From the NCBI RefSeq assembly GCF_001431665.1, contig NZ_LLXV01000055.1, positions 213,842 through 277,841 of the forward strand: a DNA stretch of 64,000 nucleotides, written 5' to 3'. The stretch's first letter is position 1, and each line of letters opens with the position of its first letter. This document shows positions 36,774-45,583 of the stretch, in pieces. The notes under the pieces are model-generated. The model searched no databases, was not told where the DNA came from, and saw only the letters and a program-made list of their open reading frames with translations. The position numbers and the translations under genes are program-made. The DNA is from Stenotrophomonas beteli. Its GTDB lineage: Bacteria > Pseudomonadota > Gammaproteobacteria > Xanthomonadales > Xanthomonadaceae.

Positions 36774-37814
36774 CTAACGCCCCAATGACTTTTCGGTGTG
36801 GAGCAGCGTCGCTTCAACCAGATCAGGCAATTCTCCGTCGTCGTAGTCGAGCAGATGCTGTTCCTTCATCGCGGCAAAGAACGCACCAAGTTCGGCTCTG
36901 GCCAAGTGGTCCTTGGTCAATTCGTATATCCCTGCCGAACCAGTAAGCCGCGCCAAGCGGGCCGCGACCTCGAGGTTCTGCCGGGCTCCCGGATCCGTGC
37001 GTTGCAGGAGCTCGCCGTACGGGCGAGCCGTCCTGCTCTCCTCGTTATCCTCGCCGCCACCGTTGACCAACACGCTGGATACGATGGCCGCAAGCGTGAA
37101 GGCAACAACCGCTGAATGGACACCCACGGCGGCGACGACGGCAGCGACGACCACGGCGAAAGCGCCGAGAACCTCGGGCGTGCTGCTGCTGTCACTGAGA
37201 GAGGCCAGCGCCGCAGTGTCCAATGGCGTGGCGCCGCCTCCCGAGGTGGCCAGCAACGTTCTGTAGGTCTTCAGATCCAGCTTGGCGCCTGGTGTCAGTT
37301 CGAGCCCGTTTGCAATCGAATCCCTATTCCGCTGAATGATCTGAACGACCCTCTGTGTCAGTGCATCAGTGGACACAGGGGAGAACGTCCCGGCTGCCTG
37401 AAGATAGGAAACTACTGCGCGGTAGTCCCTATCCTGGACCGCTTGCTTGACTTCAGATTGAGACATCGCGACCAACAGCGCCACGTTGACATCACTCTTC
37501 ACCAGCTCTGAGCCATCCATTCCTCGAGTCTTCAGGAACGCAGAAGGATCTCGGTTGAAGTCGTCACTGGCCGTGCGATCCAGAAGCAGATCTTCAATGA
37601 GCGCGCTGAATCGAGCGTACTCAAGCCAACCCTCAGCTGGAACTCCAGCCCGCGAAATGGGCAGCAAAAGGCGGTCGGCTCCGTGGGACCCACCTGTCAG
37701 GCTCCCGGGCTTTCCATAGAGCCGCTTGCCGGCGCTGGACACAGTTGCCCCGGCTGTAGCGGGTGCCACTGTCGCGGCAACGAGGGCGGACTGGATGAAA
37801 CGACGACGCTTCAT
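36774..37814 (-). CDS. Tat-signal protein with hydrophobic block, possible radical SAM substrate
   Basis: The 346-residue protein starts MKRRRFIQSALVAATVAPAT, a twin-arginine signal. Residues 66-140 form a helical domain with FNRDPSAFLKTRGMDGSEL, somewhat like leader-type recognition helices. Residues 215-250 are a continuous Ala/Val-rich hydrophobic block followed by NGGGEDNEES. There are no Cys residues. AAGGAGG lies six bases before ATG 37814, which overlaps the radical SAM stop by four bases. I do not recognise the family. A Tat route fits a protein folded or modified in the cytoplasm before export. Confidence 0.65.
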   Translation of the reverse strand: MKRRRFIQSALVAATVAPATAGATVSSAGKRLYGKPGSLTGGSHGADRLLLPISRAGVPAEGWLEYARFSALIEDLLLDRTASDDFNRDPSAFLKTRGMDGSELVKSDVNVALLVAMSQSEVKQAVQDRDYRAVVSYLQAAGTFSPVSTDALTQRVVQIIQRNRDSIANGLELTPGAKLDLKTYRTLLATSGGGATPLDTAALASLSDSSSTPEVLGAFAVVVAAVVAAVGVHSAVVAFTLAAIVSSVLVNGGGEDNEESRTARPYGELLQRTDPGARQNLEVAARLARLTGSAGIYELTKDHLARAELGAFFAAMKEQHLLDYDDGELPDLVEATLLHTEKSLGR

Positions 37815-38866
37815 TGCAATGCCTCCTTGGCAGGTTCGCTTGGGGTGAGTTTCAGGCCGGCCGCATCAACGGCTTTGGCCAGGAAGAAGCGGGTCATCAC
37901 TGAGGACATGAATTCCCTGTGCCCTTCCCGCAGACGAGCGCGCACGTTCTCGTTCTTGTGGAGGATCACGCAGGCCTGGCAGATATGTACAACATCCTTC
38001 AGAAGATTCCCTACGGTGTCGCCGGGAAGAAGCTGCTCGACAATCCGGTACGGACCGTCCACGTGAATCCAGTACTTGAGAAAATCGCCTGTCTGTCGCC
38101 GATAGATCTCCGAGGCCGACGCGTTCTGGACGTTGCCAAGCTTCATTTCGGGAATGTGCTCCAGTGCCAGACCACAGCATGCAGAGACCTCGCCGTAGGG
38201 CGTAACAACGATGTTGTCGAAGATCTGATCGCATCCTTTGCGCAGCGCTTGCTTCGCGACTGTGCCGACGCGTACGTCACTGTTCTCCTGGAATGGCATC
38301 CATGAGTTGGACTGAATGACGATCCTCCTGTCCCGAACCAGCGCTTGAACCTCCTTCTGCTCCACCACCGCGCGGAAGTGTGGGCTCCCCTCAACATCTG
38401 CTTCGATAGTGATCAGGCAGAACAATCCATGCTCGGCGGCGGCAACGGCGCAATGCATGATGCTCTTGGCTGAAACCCACTCCTGGTGGTCCTTGCCCGT
38501 GCTCAGATTCAGCTCTCTAAGCCCAGCACCTGCCAGTTCGGCGATCTTTCTGCGTGCGCCTGCGAGCGTCTTTCCCCACGAACCGTTACTGACGATTCTG
38601 GTGGAAAGGCCCTCCTGGGTTGCATGCGCGATGGCAGCCGTCAGATCCGCTTTGAGCATCGTAGCCTCGCCGCCGCTGAACACCGCCATGAGCAGGGATG
38701 GAAAGCTCCGTTTGGCGTCAGATATGGCCTGCGTCATCGCCTCAAGAGATAGGCGGCCTTTGACCCGTGGGCTGGACTCGAAGCAGCACTGGCGACACTC
38801 AGCGGTGCAGCCATAGGTCGTGATCATCGTGATGGTGCGGGGAGAAAGATGCTGATCGAGTAACAC
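37811..38866 (-). CDS. Radical SAM/SPASM-type enzyme
   Basis: The 351-residue protein carries the SAM-cluster motif CTAECRQC (Cys20, Cys24, Cys27) and the SAM-binding FSGGEAT (about residues 63-69). The C-terminal region has SPASM-like Cys: KGCDQIF, VTPYGEVSACCGL, MKLGNV, and CQAC. It therefore probably binds an auxiliary iron-sulfur cluster. I choose GTG 38866, because AGGAGG lies seven bases upstream, over TTG 38905. It is the first gene of a coupled unit with the Tat-signal protein. SPASM enzymes usually modify peptides or proteins; the substrate here is inferred from linkage only. Confidence 0.85.
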   Translation of the reverse strand: MLLDQHLSPRTITMITTYGCTAECRQCCFESSPRVKGRLSLEAMTQAISDAKRSFPSLLMAVFSGGEATMLKADLTAAIAHATQEGLSTRIVSNGSWGKTLAGARRKIAELAGAGLRELNLSTGKDHQEWVSAKSIMHCAVAAAEHGLFCLITIEADVEGSPHFRAVVEQKEVQALVRDRRIVIQSNSWMPFQENSDVRVGTVAKQALRKGCDQIFDNIVVTPYGEVSACCGLALEHIPEMKLGNVQNASASEIYRRQTGDFLKYWIHVDGPYRIVEQLLPGDTVGNLLKDVVHICQACVILHKNENVRARLREGHREFMSSVMTRFFLAKAVDAAGLKLTPSEPAKEALQ

Positions 38867-39618
38867 GTCATAGCCTCCTAGTCCGACAGAAAGTACCCAG
38901 TTCAAGGCAGTGCGGAAGCATTGGTTCGTCTCTACTACGGTCGACTACTTCAGCACCGTCAGCGCGGCGTTCTGCAGGATCCAAGTGCCCGTTCCATACA
39001 GGGGTGCAGGAGAGGGGACAGGTCTAACCGGTCTAAGGATCGGATGGCTTGATCGGGAAAGGCTTGACCGTTCGCGCTGGACGGGGCGTGGCTCGAAGAC
39101 CGGTTGCTAGACAAAGCCGGCGTGCATGGCCCCCACGCCGCGCCGGCCATAGCCGCCTGGCAGGCGCAAACTTATGTCCAGCAATCCGGTTCTTGAGTTC
39201 CGACCACCGATGCACGGTGGCGCAGTAACGATTACCTGCTGTTATGCGGAATGCCAACGGGTTGGGGTCAATGACGCCAAATCCCGAGACGTTTTTGGCA
39301 TTGTCGCATCGCACCGGAAGAGGCGAGAGCCTTGGCGTGCCTGGCGGAACGGAACTTCTGCAACGGAGTCGTCAAAACGGTCCGGAAGTGACGCTGGGTG
39401 CGGCAAATGCGACAGCATTGGTCCAACGGCCGCTGATGGATGCCGCGTACTTCGCCTCCACGCGGGAGTGACTTTCCACCCATTGACGCTACCGCGCACC
39501 GCGCACAATCTGACGACCGCTGTAGTCACTCGGCTCTGTCCTGCCCGCAGCAGCAAGGTTCTGCAGCTTTCGAATGGATTCCACCCACTGGCGCCGGCCA
39601 AAACAAGGATCACTGCAC
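38867..39618. other. Gene-poor spacer upstream of the radical SAM operon
   Basis: About 750 bases lie between the radical SAM start and the damaged DUF998-like gene. I find no ORF with convincing codon use, no tRNA and no repeat family member. Short open frames exist on both strands but lack ribosome binding sites. The operon promoter should lie within the first 150 bases. Confidence 0.5.
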
Positions 39619-40222
39619 GTGCCACGCCGCAGCCGACTGCTTCTCTGCTCGGGTCTGGTCCCGCTTTCCGTGGTTCCTGTTCTGGACCAGCGTTGCCGCC
39701 GTATTCGCACCGGGTTACAACCCGCTTGCGCAGCACGCCAGCGAGCTGCTGCAGGCGCCCACGCTCGCAAGCATCTGCGGCAGGATCGCCGCCATCGGCT
39801 CCGGCGTCGGGTTCGTGGTGTTCTCCATTGGGGTATGGCGCGAATCCGGGCGCCGCATTGCCGTAGGCGCGATCTGCTGGATGATTTTTGGCGTTTCGAT
39901 GCTGACCAACGGGCTCTGGCCCATGGGTCATCCGATGCACGGATTCTACGCCATCGGTATCGCCAACATCATTGCACCGGCGATGTCGCACATCGAGTTG
40001 AGCGCGTGGTCTGCCGACCGGAGGGCGTACGCTGTGACTGCTATGGCGAGCATCGCGGGCATCCTCTATCTCTGGTTGAACCTGGTGGGCGCGGATCCTG
40101 AGGGGTACCGGGGGCTGACCCAGCGCCTGTTCTCATCGATCAACTCGCTGTGGCCATTCCTGGTGGCGCTGTATCTGGTGCGCCGGGGCTCGGGCGAAAC
40201 GAAGACGCGTCCCGCGCTTTGA
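39619..40222 (+). pseudogene. DUF998-like membrane protein, apparent frameshift near the 5' end
   Basis: The 3' frame encodes FLFWTSVAAVFAPGYNPLAQ, SICGRIAAIGSGVGFVVFS, AICWMIFGVSMLTNGLWPMG, HPMHGFYAIGIANIIAPAMS and more helices, a DUF998 membrane protein ending at 40222. That frame has no credible start codon. The expected N-terminus (VPRRSRLLLCSGLVP from GTG 39619) is in another frame, so one net base change around 39655-39680 would join them. Either the gene is inactivated or the sequence has an error there. Confidence 0.55.
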
Positions 40223-40249
40223 TGGGTGGGCACGAGATAATTCAAGTAG

Positions 40250-40567
40250 CGTCCTGCCCACTGCTTCTTTCTGGCCAAACCGCACCGCTCAGGGCTGACG
40301 GCCTATCGGGCAACGAAGGACCCAAGCGCCCCGGCTGACTGCCGCATTCCTGTCGAGCATGAAGTTGAGGACGCGTATGACATCATGGCGCTGGACGTAC
40401 GCGTCCCCGGGTGCCACCACTACAACGCGCTGGATCGCGCCGATGCTGACGGCAGGGTATGCAGCCGCACCCAGGCGCTCGACTATTTCCGATTCGCCGG
40501 CAGTCCGTCATTCTTTCTTTACGATCTGAAAACAGATAGCTTCAATCGCTATTGGGACTCGGATTGA
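40250..40567 (+). pseudogene. Hypothetical protein remnant lacking a 5' start
   Basis: The frame is open from 40250 to a stop at 40567 and reads like a real protein (HRSGLTAYRATKDPSAPADC, RIPVEHEVEDAYDIMALDVR, PGCHHYNALDRADA, FRFAGSPSFFLYDLKTDSFN). There is no start codon before ATG 40385, which would give only 60 residues. The four Cys suggest an exported protein that lost its signal peptide. A 5'-truncated remnant is the best reading; a short functional gene from 40385 is possible. Confidence 0.4.
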
Positions 40568-40736
40568 GTGGCCGCTGGAACGCTGCCAAGGGTAGCGCCG
40601 ACGTCCGTCATGAGGGCGCAGTTTTATGCGAGGCGAGCAGCGCGGCCACAGGCATCTTCGCGGCAAGCGGCTGCGCAACACGGAGAGTGAAGACAATGAT
40701 CAAGGTGACCGGTGACCGCAAGAAGGACCACACGCG

Positions 40737-41114
40737 ATGAAACTGCCGGCCCGCTTCTGGGTGCATCTTTTCAGCCATCTGGGGTTCGTCGCAATCATGG
40801 CCGCGCTCTTGGCCGACTGGGTTGGGGTGTTCTTCGAAGCTCTTGTCAGCCAATCCCATGCCCCCGCCGACGTCGCCCGGGTGGGTGATGTCGGAACGGT
40901 GTTCGGGTTCTGCGTGCTCGCCCTGTTGCTGTTGGGGGCGCTGAGCATCCCGGGTGAACTGTCGGGGCTGGTCAGGCCGTACGACCGCAAGGCGCCCTAT
41001 CGGCAGGAGGCGCAGGTGATGCATCGGAAGGTGCTGCTGATCACCATCGCGGTACTGTCCTGGGCGGCACTGGCGTCGGTGTTCTTCATCGGATCGTTGC
41101 TGCGTTCCGGCTAG
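40737..41114 (+). CDS. Hypothetical membrane protein
   Basis: The 125-residue protein has three membrane helices (VHLFSHLGFVAIMAALLADWV, VGTVFGFCVLALLLLGALSI, VLLITIAVLSWAALASVFFIGSL) and a basic loop (YDRKAPYRQEAQVMHRK). The ATG overlaps the stop of a short frame ending KKDHTR. AAGAAGGA precedes it. No family recognised, and no obvious partner adjoins it. Confidence 0.6.
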   Translation: MKLPARFWVHLFSHLGFVAIMAALLADWVGVFFEALVSQSHAPADVARVGDVGTVFGFCVLALLLLGALSIPGELSGLVRPYDRKAPYRQEAQVMHRKVLLITIAVLSWAALASVFFIGSLLRSG

Positions 41115-41178
41115 GCATGCCTGCCGCAAGATCACGGGCAGGCCCCTTCAGCAGGAGCCTGCCCATGACCGGGCGTGA

Positions 41179-42333
41179 TCAATTCAATTCGTAGTGCTCT
41201 TCGATTTCGGCGAACAGCTGAGCAGCCTCCTCTTCGGCGCGCTTGTTCTCATCGGCTGCAAGGGGCTCCAGCTCGATTCCGTCGTCTCCCCCTACATACG
41301 CTGGCCCGCCGACATCGTCGTCGTACGGCCTACCGAATTCGTTGATCGCTTCAAATCGATCCTGGCTCAGGTCTCGACCCAGCATGCGCGAAAGATGCAT
41401 CCAGACCCAAGCGCGGAACGGCGATTCGTCGCGATCCTCAATAAGCGTACGCATGGCAGCTACGTCTCCCGATCGCGCGCGTATGGCCAGCCACTGATAG
41501 GCCAGCTCGGGTCGACCATTCGCATCGGCCAAGTCAGCCATTTCATACGGATCCATGTCATCCGACGGCTCAAGCTCGAGCACACCGGGATCTCCGTAGC
41601 GCTCCGCCGTGAGCAACAGGGCACGCCTGTCCTTGCCCCGTGCAGCCTCAAGGAGGTGGTACCGATGCTTGGCCACTATCCGAGTGAAGCTGTCTATACC
41701 TTCGGCGATCTCCGCGAAACTCACGGGCTCGGTCGACCACTGGCCACGGCGACGCAGCTCACGACCGAAACGGTGGCCGTCTTCTTCTGGCAGATCGCCA
41801 TACGCATCGAGCACGTACGCCGTTGCCAAGTGCGCTGCGGCAACGCCCCGCGCCGCGGCCGCCTCCAATCCCTCGAGCAGCAGAGGGAGCTCGCCACGCA
41901 ACGCATCAAAGTCTTGCTGCATGCGGCTGATCAGGATGGTCGAGATCCACGTGTCGACGACAGGCGACTCCCTCTCGTCAATCTCCATCCACTCGCCTTC
42001 ATCGCTCGCCAGCGCCGCAATGATCTCGTCAAAACGCACCGGCGCGTAGCCGGATGCCTCGAGGAAGTTGGCCAAGCACGGGGCTACGCGCTTTGCCTCC
42101 TCGGGTGAGATCCCAAACTGCAGACATCGCTGGATGATCCTGCCTCCATCCACCACGAGCCCGGTATCGCGCCAAGCGACGTCGCACCATGTGGCCTGGT
42201 GATGGAATGCGGCATGAGTAGAAAAGCCAGCGGCTGCCGCCAGCAGTTCGTGAATCTGGCTACGGGTTAGCGACGTGGAGCCCTGCGCCCGAAGGTGCGC
42301 ATGGACCTGAAACGCATATTGCTTGATGTTCAT
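41179..42333 (-). CDS. Alpha-helical hypothetical protein
   Basis: The 384-residue protein begins MNIKQYAFQVHAHLRAQG and has a small helical N-terminal domain (SQIHELLAAAAGFSTHAAFH). Helical-repeat-like segments follow (ELPLLLEGLEAAAARGVAAA, MADLADANGRPELAYQWLAI, ARSGDVAAMRTLIE) that recall Sel1/TPR solenoids, and the C-terminus is very acidic (EEEAAQLFAEIEEHYELN). GAGGACGAG precedes the ATG. It has no membrane segment or catalytic motif that I can name. It sits at the left of the SIR2-containing segment, so a defence link is possible but unsupported. Confidence 0.6.
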   Translation of the reverse strand: MNIKQYAFQVHAHLRAQGSTSLTRSQIHELLAAAAGFSTHAAFHHQATWCDVAWRDTGLVVDGGRIIQRCLQFGISPEEAKRVAPCLANFLEASGYAPVRFDEIIAALASDEGEWMEIDERESPVVDTWISTILISRMQQDFDALRGELPLLLEGLEAAAARGVAAAHLATAYVLDAYGDLPEEDGHRFGRELRRRGQWSTEPVSFAEIAEGIDSFTRIVAKHRYHLLEAARGKDRRALLLTAERYGDPGVLELEPSDDMDPYEMADLADANGRPELAYQWLAIRARSGDVAAMRTLIEDRDESPFRAWVWMHLSRMLGRDLSQDRFEAINEFGRPYDDDVGGPAYVGGDDGIELEPLAADENKRAEEEAAQLFAEIEEHYELN

Positions 42334-42894
42334 GACTCGTCCTCGGCGGCCAAGCCGATCCGGGTCTGGTGCACACGTTTAATTCCCCGGCAGCTGGCCA
42401 GAAGTAGAGTCGATCATGGGATACGGCCTGTTTTTGCTCGTGTGCAAGCAGGGCGGGCGCCGAAGCTAGCGTATGCCCTCTGCTACCGGGATTACAAGGG
42501 GGGGGGGACTTCCTCGTCGGTCCTGCGCCCGACATTCTGTGATGTCCGTGAATCTCGAACAGGGCCGGGCAGCGAAACCCGATTCTTAACCAAGGCGGGG
42601 GCCAGCCAGCGAGCAACAGGTTTCCAGCTGTTGGCGGCCAGGCACTCGGTGCCGGATGGTCAGTGCTGCCGTCAACCCAAGATGGGCGTCCAGACTATTG
42701 CCCGTGCGAGGTTTGAATGGTCATTGAGCGGGACGCTGGGTCCGGCAATACGCTGGCTTGTTGGTTGCACTCAGTCGCCCTAAGATCGAGCATCATCGAG
42801 GCGAAAGCCCTCACGCGATGCTCTGAGGGTAGTCTGCATGACTGGACCTACGGGTCCACCTAAATGATGATTGGTCCTAATTGGAGAGCAGAAA
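42334..42894. other. Non-coding spacer with a G-tract
   Basis: About 560 bases contain no ORF with plausible codon use. A run of G lies near 42499-42508. A small hairpin GGACC...GGTCC occurs near 42844-42857, just upstream of the next gene. I see no SMAG element. Confidence 0.5.
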
Positions 42895-43212
42895 TTGTCT
42901 GAACTATTGGAACGCTCCATCGGTGTATTGACCTCCACTGTCAATGTTGCAACAGGTATCACCCACCCGCTGGATGAGGCCCGTGCCAAGGAGCTGTTCA
43001 AGGCACTCCATGCGGAAGGAGTACCGTTAACCCATGCAACTGTAGAGGCTCTTGCCTCGGCCAATGGCTGGCCCGAACGTCATGCCAGATCTCTTGCCGA
43101 GCTGGCAGAACGAATTGGCAATGGTGGCCGGGTCGTTATCAAGCATCCCCGTGACTGGGGGGAGCCAACTGTCGAGAGACTCAAGGCCGAAATTGCATCG
43201 GGCAAAGCCTGA
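42895..43212 (+). CDS. Small hypothetical protein, TTG start
   Basis: The product of about 105 residues starts at TTG 42895, seven bases after GGAGAG. It is helical (SELLERSIGVLTSTVNVATG, DEARAKELFKALHAEGVPLT, LASANGWPERHARSLAELAE) and ends with RVVIKHPRDWGEPTVERLK. It faintly recalls the DUF1889 family, but I cannot verify this. A second small gene follows after about 70 bases. Codon use is more relaxed than in core genes, consistent with the accessory segment. Confidence 0.55.
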   Translation: MSELLERSIGVLTSTVNVATGITHPLDEARAKELFKALHAEGVPLTHATVEALASANGWPERHARSLAELAERIGNGGRVVIKHPRDWGEPTVERLKAEIASGKA

Positions 43213-43281
43213 CAGTTCATTCAAGCCGAGGCCGTTTCACGGCCCGGCTTTACTTCGGCCTTGCGCCTCATTGGAGGACAT

Positions 43282-43605
43282 GTGGCGAGCTTCGAGTTCA
43301 CGGCAAACCGATCGTTTCTGCACGCTTCTGGCCATCCAATCACCATCCCAAAGAGTCAGCTTGCCCATGATGAATTGCTCCGCCTCGAACTCGATCACAA
43401 GCTGGTCTTAGTCACGCTCCCGCATGGGGAGCGGTATGAGGCCGAGATCTATCATGGCACTGCCGGATTTGGTGAGTATTCCCAGATCCGCCTCATTGGT
43501 GTCGGTCGCAGCCTCCCAAGCTACCTTAAGCTCAATGATCGGCTGATTGTCCTGCTGGAGAAGGCTGCCGGCCGTAGCTATGTAACGCTGGAGTATCGGG
43601 GGTGA
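43282..43605 (+). CDS. Small beta-rich hypothetical protein, GTG start
   Basis: The product of about 107 residues starts at GTG 43282 directly behind GGAGGACAT. It appears beta-rich (ASFEFTANRSFLHASGHPIT, LRLELDHKLVLVTLPHGERY, AEIYHGTAGFGEYSQIRLIG, RLIVLLEKAAGRSYVTLEYR), like a small pseudo-barrel. It lacks Cys, a signal peptide and any catalytic motif I can name. Together with the preceding gene it makes a two-gene unit convergent with the SIR2 pair. Confidence 0.55.
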   Translation: MASFEFTANRSFLHASGHPITIPKSQLAHDELLRLELDHKLVLVTLPHGERYEAEIYHGTAGFGEYSQIRLIGVGRSLPSYLKLNDRLIVLLEKAAGRSYVTLEYRG

Positions 43606-43828
43606 GCCTGGCAGTCCTTTCAAGTCGGGCCCATTTCGTGGAGCGGATTGACCTGGGCTTTGAGACTGTCCGTTCCTCTGCCAAGAGTGGACGTAGTCCG
43701 GTGCCGGAGGGGCACCTTAGCTCCACTTGCTGCCCCCAACGAAAGGCGGACACGTCCACGCAACAGATTCACGAGCTCCACATTTGGTGTCAGCAATACA
43801 ATTCGCTTGTCAGCCACGCCCGCAATCG

Positions 43829-45583
43829 CTAAGCGCGGGCTCGTTCAAAGCCATCCCATCGAACAAAAGCTGGCTCATCGCGAAGCGTGGGGTCCGAAGC
43901 CAAGATTCTGTCTAACACGACTCTCAACTCTTCGAAGGACCAGAACTGACCATTTGGTGAAAGAAATGCATCCATAAGCCTCAACGCAAGCCGCGGGTGC
44001 GCGTCCACATGTCCTGAGGCCGCCAGCTCACCGAGTACGAAGTCGCTATTGTCTGGGCGTATGAACTTCTCCACTGTCGCTACGGCGTCCTCGAATGCAT
44101 CGCTCGTTGCAAGCGCCATCTCTACCCACGGACGGGCTTCTGCAGTGCTCTTGATCTTTGGGTCACGGGGCCAGAACCTCAGTATCCAAGGCTTTACCTT
44201 CTCAGTCCAAACCGCGTCCGGACCAACTTCTCGGCCTTCCGCTCGTCGAAGCGCACCCACGATCCAGTGCAGCATGCCCGCACGGGTCTCAGGATCCATC
44301 CGGCTGATAGCATTCTGTGTAGCCTGGCGGGGTAAATCGTCAAGTCCGATGTAGAGCCCAGCGGCAGCCAAAGCCTGGGCCAGAGAGCCAACGGTCCTAC
44401 CCAGTTGACTGATCCGATCCTCTTGGAAGCAGGCAAGGAAGTCCGTCCTGATCTCGTTCCATAGCAATGGATCGAGGTGAGGTTGCCAACCAAATCCCTG
44501 CCAAGCTGCGAGAGCTTCGGTTTCGTCACGGTCCCACATGAAGTTGGGTAGAAGATGCAAGCGCGTGAGATCGGGATCAATCGCAAAGATATAGGAAAGA
44601 CGCGAGGCAAAGACGATGCGGGCAGGACGGTGGCGTGCCTCCCCGGTCCCGAGTAGATTGAAAAATCGCTCAGTCAGATCCGCTGGGATACCTCCACCGA
44701 CTACCTGACGCCGGGCGAACAAAGCGTTGAGAAAGGCAAGTGTCAGGTTGCCCATTGATGTGTTGATGGCGACAGCGACCCAGTCGTGATCTTCTGGATG
44801 GCGCGAATTGGCATCGTCCTGAGCGACACCTGGCAACACAGCGTCAAATGCCCGCCAAAAGTCTTCCTGCGACATTTCGGAAAACTGCGCGGAGGAAGCC
44901 GCCGACTCCAATAAATATGCGGCGGCCGCAGAAACACTGGGATCACGTGCCACCTGGTCGTCCATGCCAGCGACCAGGCTAAGCACATCCTCGCCGGATG
45001 TTGGGGTCGCAGCCTTAGTGCGAAGCCCCCAGAGCGTCGCCGTCCAGAGTTCGGAGTCGTGCCCGGTTCGCTCCGTCACGCCTCGAAGCACCGCCATCAT
45101 CCTATCCCAGTCGCTCGCGACCATTTGTCGCCAGTCATCAAGCGCATCTTCCCGCGAACCCGTAATTAGTTCTTCGACAATCTCAGCCGCGGTCATGGAC
45201 TGCAGTCGTACTTCGTCGTCCACGGAGTCTGGAGTGCGCCAGCCTGACTGGCTGTAGAACGGGAAGTGGGCCTGATCGCCTGGAGCGACATCCCACTGAG
45301 GATAGATGTTGCGCAAGCGTGCAAGCTCCGCTTCCAGCGCGGCATGTGGCCGTTCAGGGTCTGAGCGTTGCATGATCCGCAATTGCTCGAATACGCGCCG
45401 CGCGCAGAGCTGATCTCTATCAGCCTGGGACAGATGGTCGTACATCCATGTCGGTGGGCCACCCACGATCCGCATTATCAAGGTAGTACGATCCTCTTCT
45501 TCCAAGCGGGGCCATAACGCGACCAAGAGGTCATAGACCTCCTTCCTTGCCGAGGGCTCCCAAAGTGCAGGTGCACTAGCCAT
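43829..45583 (-). CDS. DUF4020-like C-terminal half of a SIR2 defence protein (separate ORF)
   Basis: The 584-residue protein begins MASAPALWEPSARKEVYDLL at ATG 45583, overlapping the SIR2 stop by eight bases. It is all-helical (YDLLVALWPRLEEEDRTTLI, RVFEQLRIMQRSDPERPHAA, LVAGMDDQVARDPSVSAAAA, FEDAVATVEKFIRPDNSDFV). From memory it resembles DUF4020, which normally follows a SIR2 domain in one polypeptide of about 1,250 residues. The two ORFs sum to 1,266. It may still be made as a separate coupled subunit, or the gene may have suffered an indel. Confidence 0.6.
   Translation of the reverse strand: MASAPALWEPSARKEVYDLLVALWPRLEEEDRTTLIMRIVGGPPTWMYDHLSQADRDQLCARRVFEQLRIMQRSDPERPHAALEAELARLRNIYPQWDVAPGDQAHFPFYSQSGWRTPDSVDDEVRLQSMTAAEIVEELITGSREDALDDWRQMVASDWDRMMAVLRGVTERTGHDSELWTATLWGLRTKAATPTSGEDVLSLVAGMDDQVARDPSVSAAAAYLLESAASSAQFSEMSQEDFWRAFDAVLPGVAQDDANSRHPEDHDWVAVAINTSMGNLTLAFLNALFARRQVVGGGIPADLTERFFNLLGTGEARHRPARIVFASRLSYIFAIDPDLTRLHLLPNFMWDRDETEALAAWQGFGWQPHLDPLLWNEIRTDFLACFQEDRISQLGRTVGSLAQALAAAGLYIGLDDLPRQATQNAISRMDPETRAGMLHWIVGALRRAEGREVGPDAVWTEKVKPWILRFWPRDPKIKSTAEARPWVEMALATSDAFEDAVATVEKFIRPDNSDFVLGELAASGHVDAHPRLALRLMDAFLSPNGQFWSFEELRVVLDRILASDPTLRDEPAFVRWDGFERARA

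Noticed and set aside
38940..39030. A short reverse-strand peptide ending TGTWILQNAALTVLK upstream of the radical SAM gene
   Set aside because: It has no start codon or ribosome binding site in frame, so I could not support it as a leader peptide or RiPP precursor.
40552..40740. A 62-codon frame ending KKDHTR just before the membrane protein gene
   Set aside because: There is no convincing ribosome binding site and the codon use is mixed; the overlap with the next ATG may be chance.
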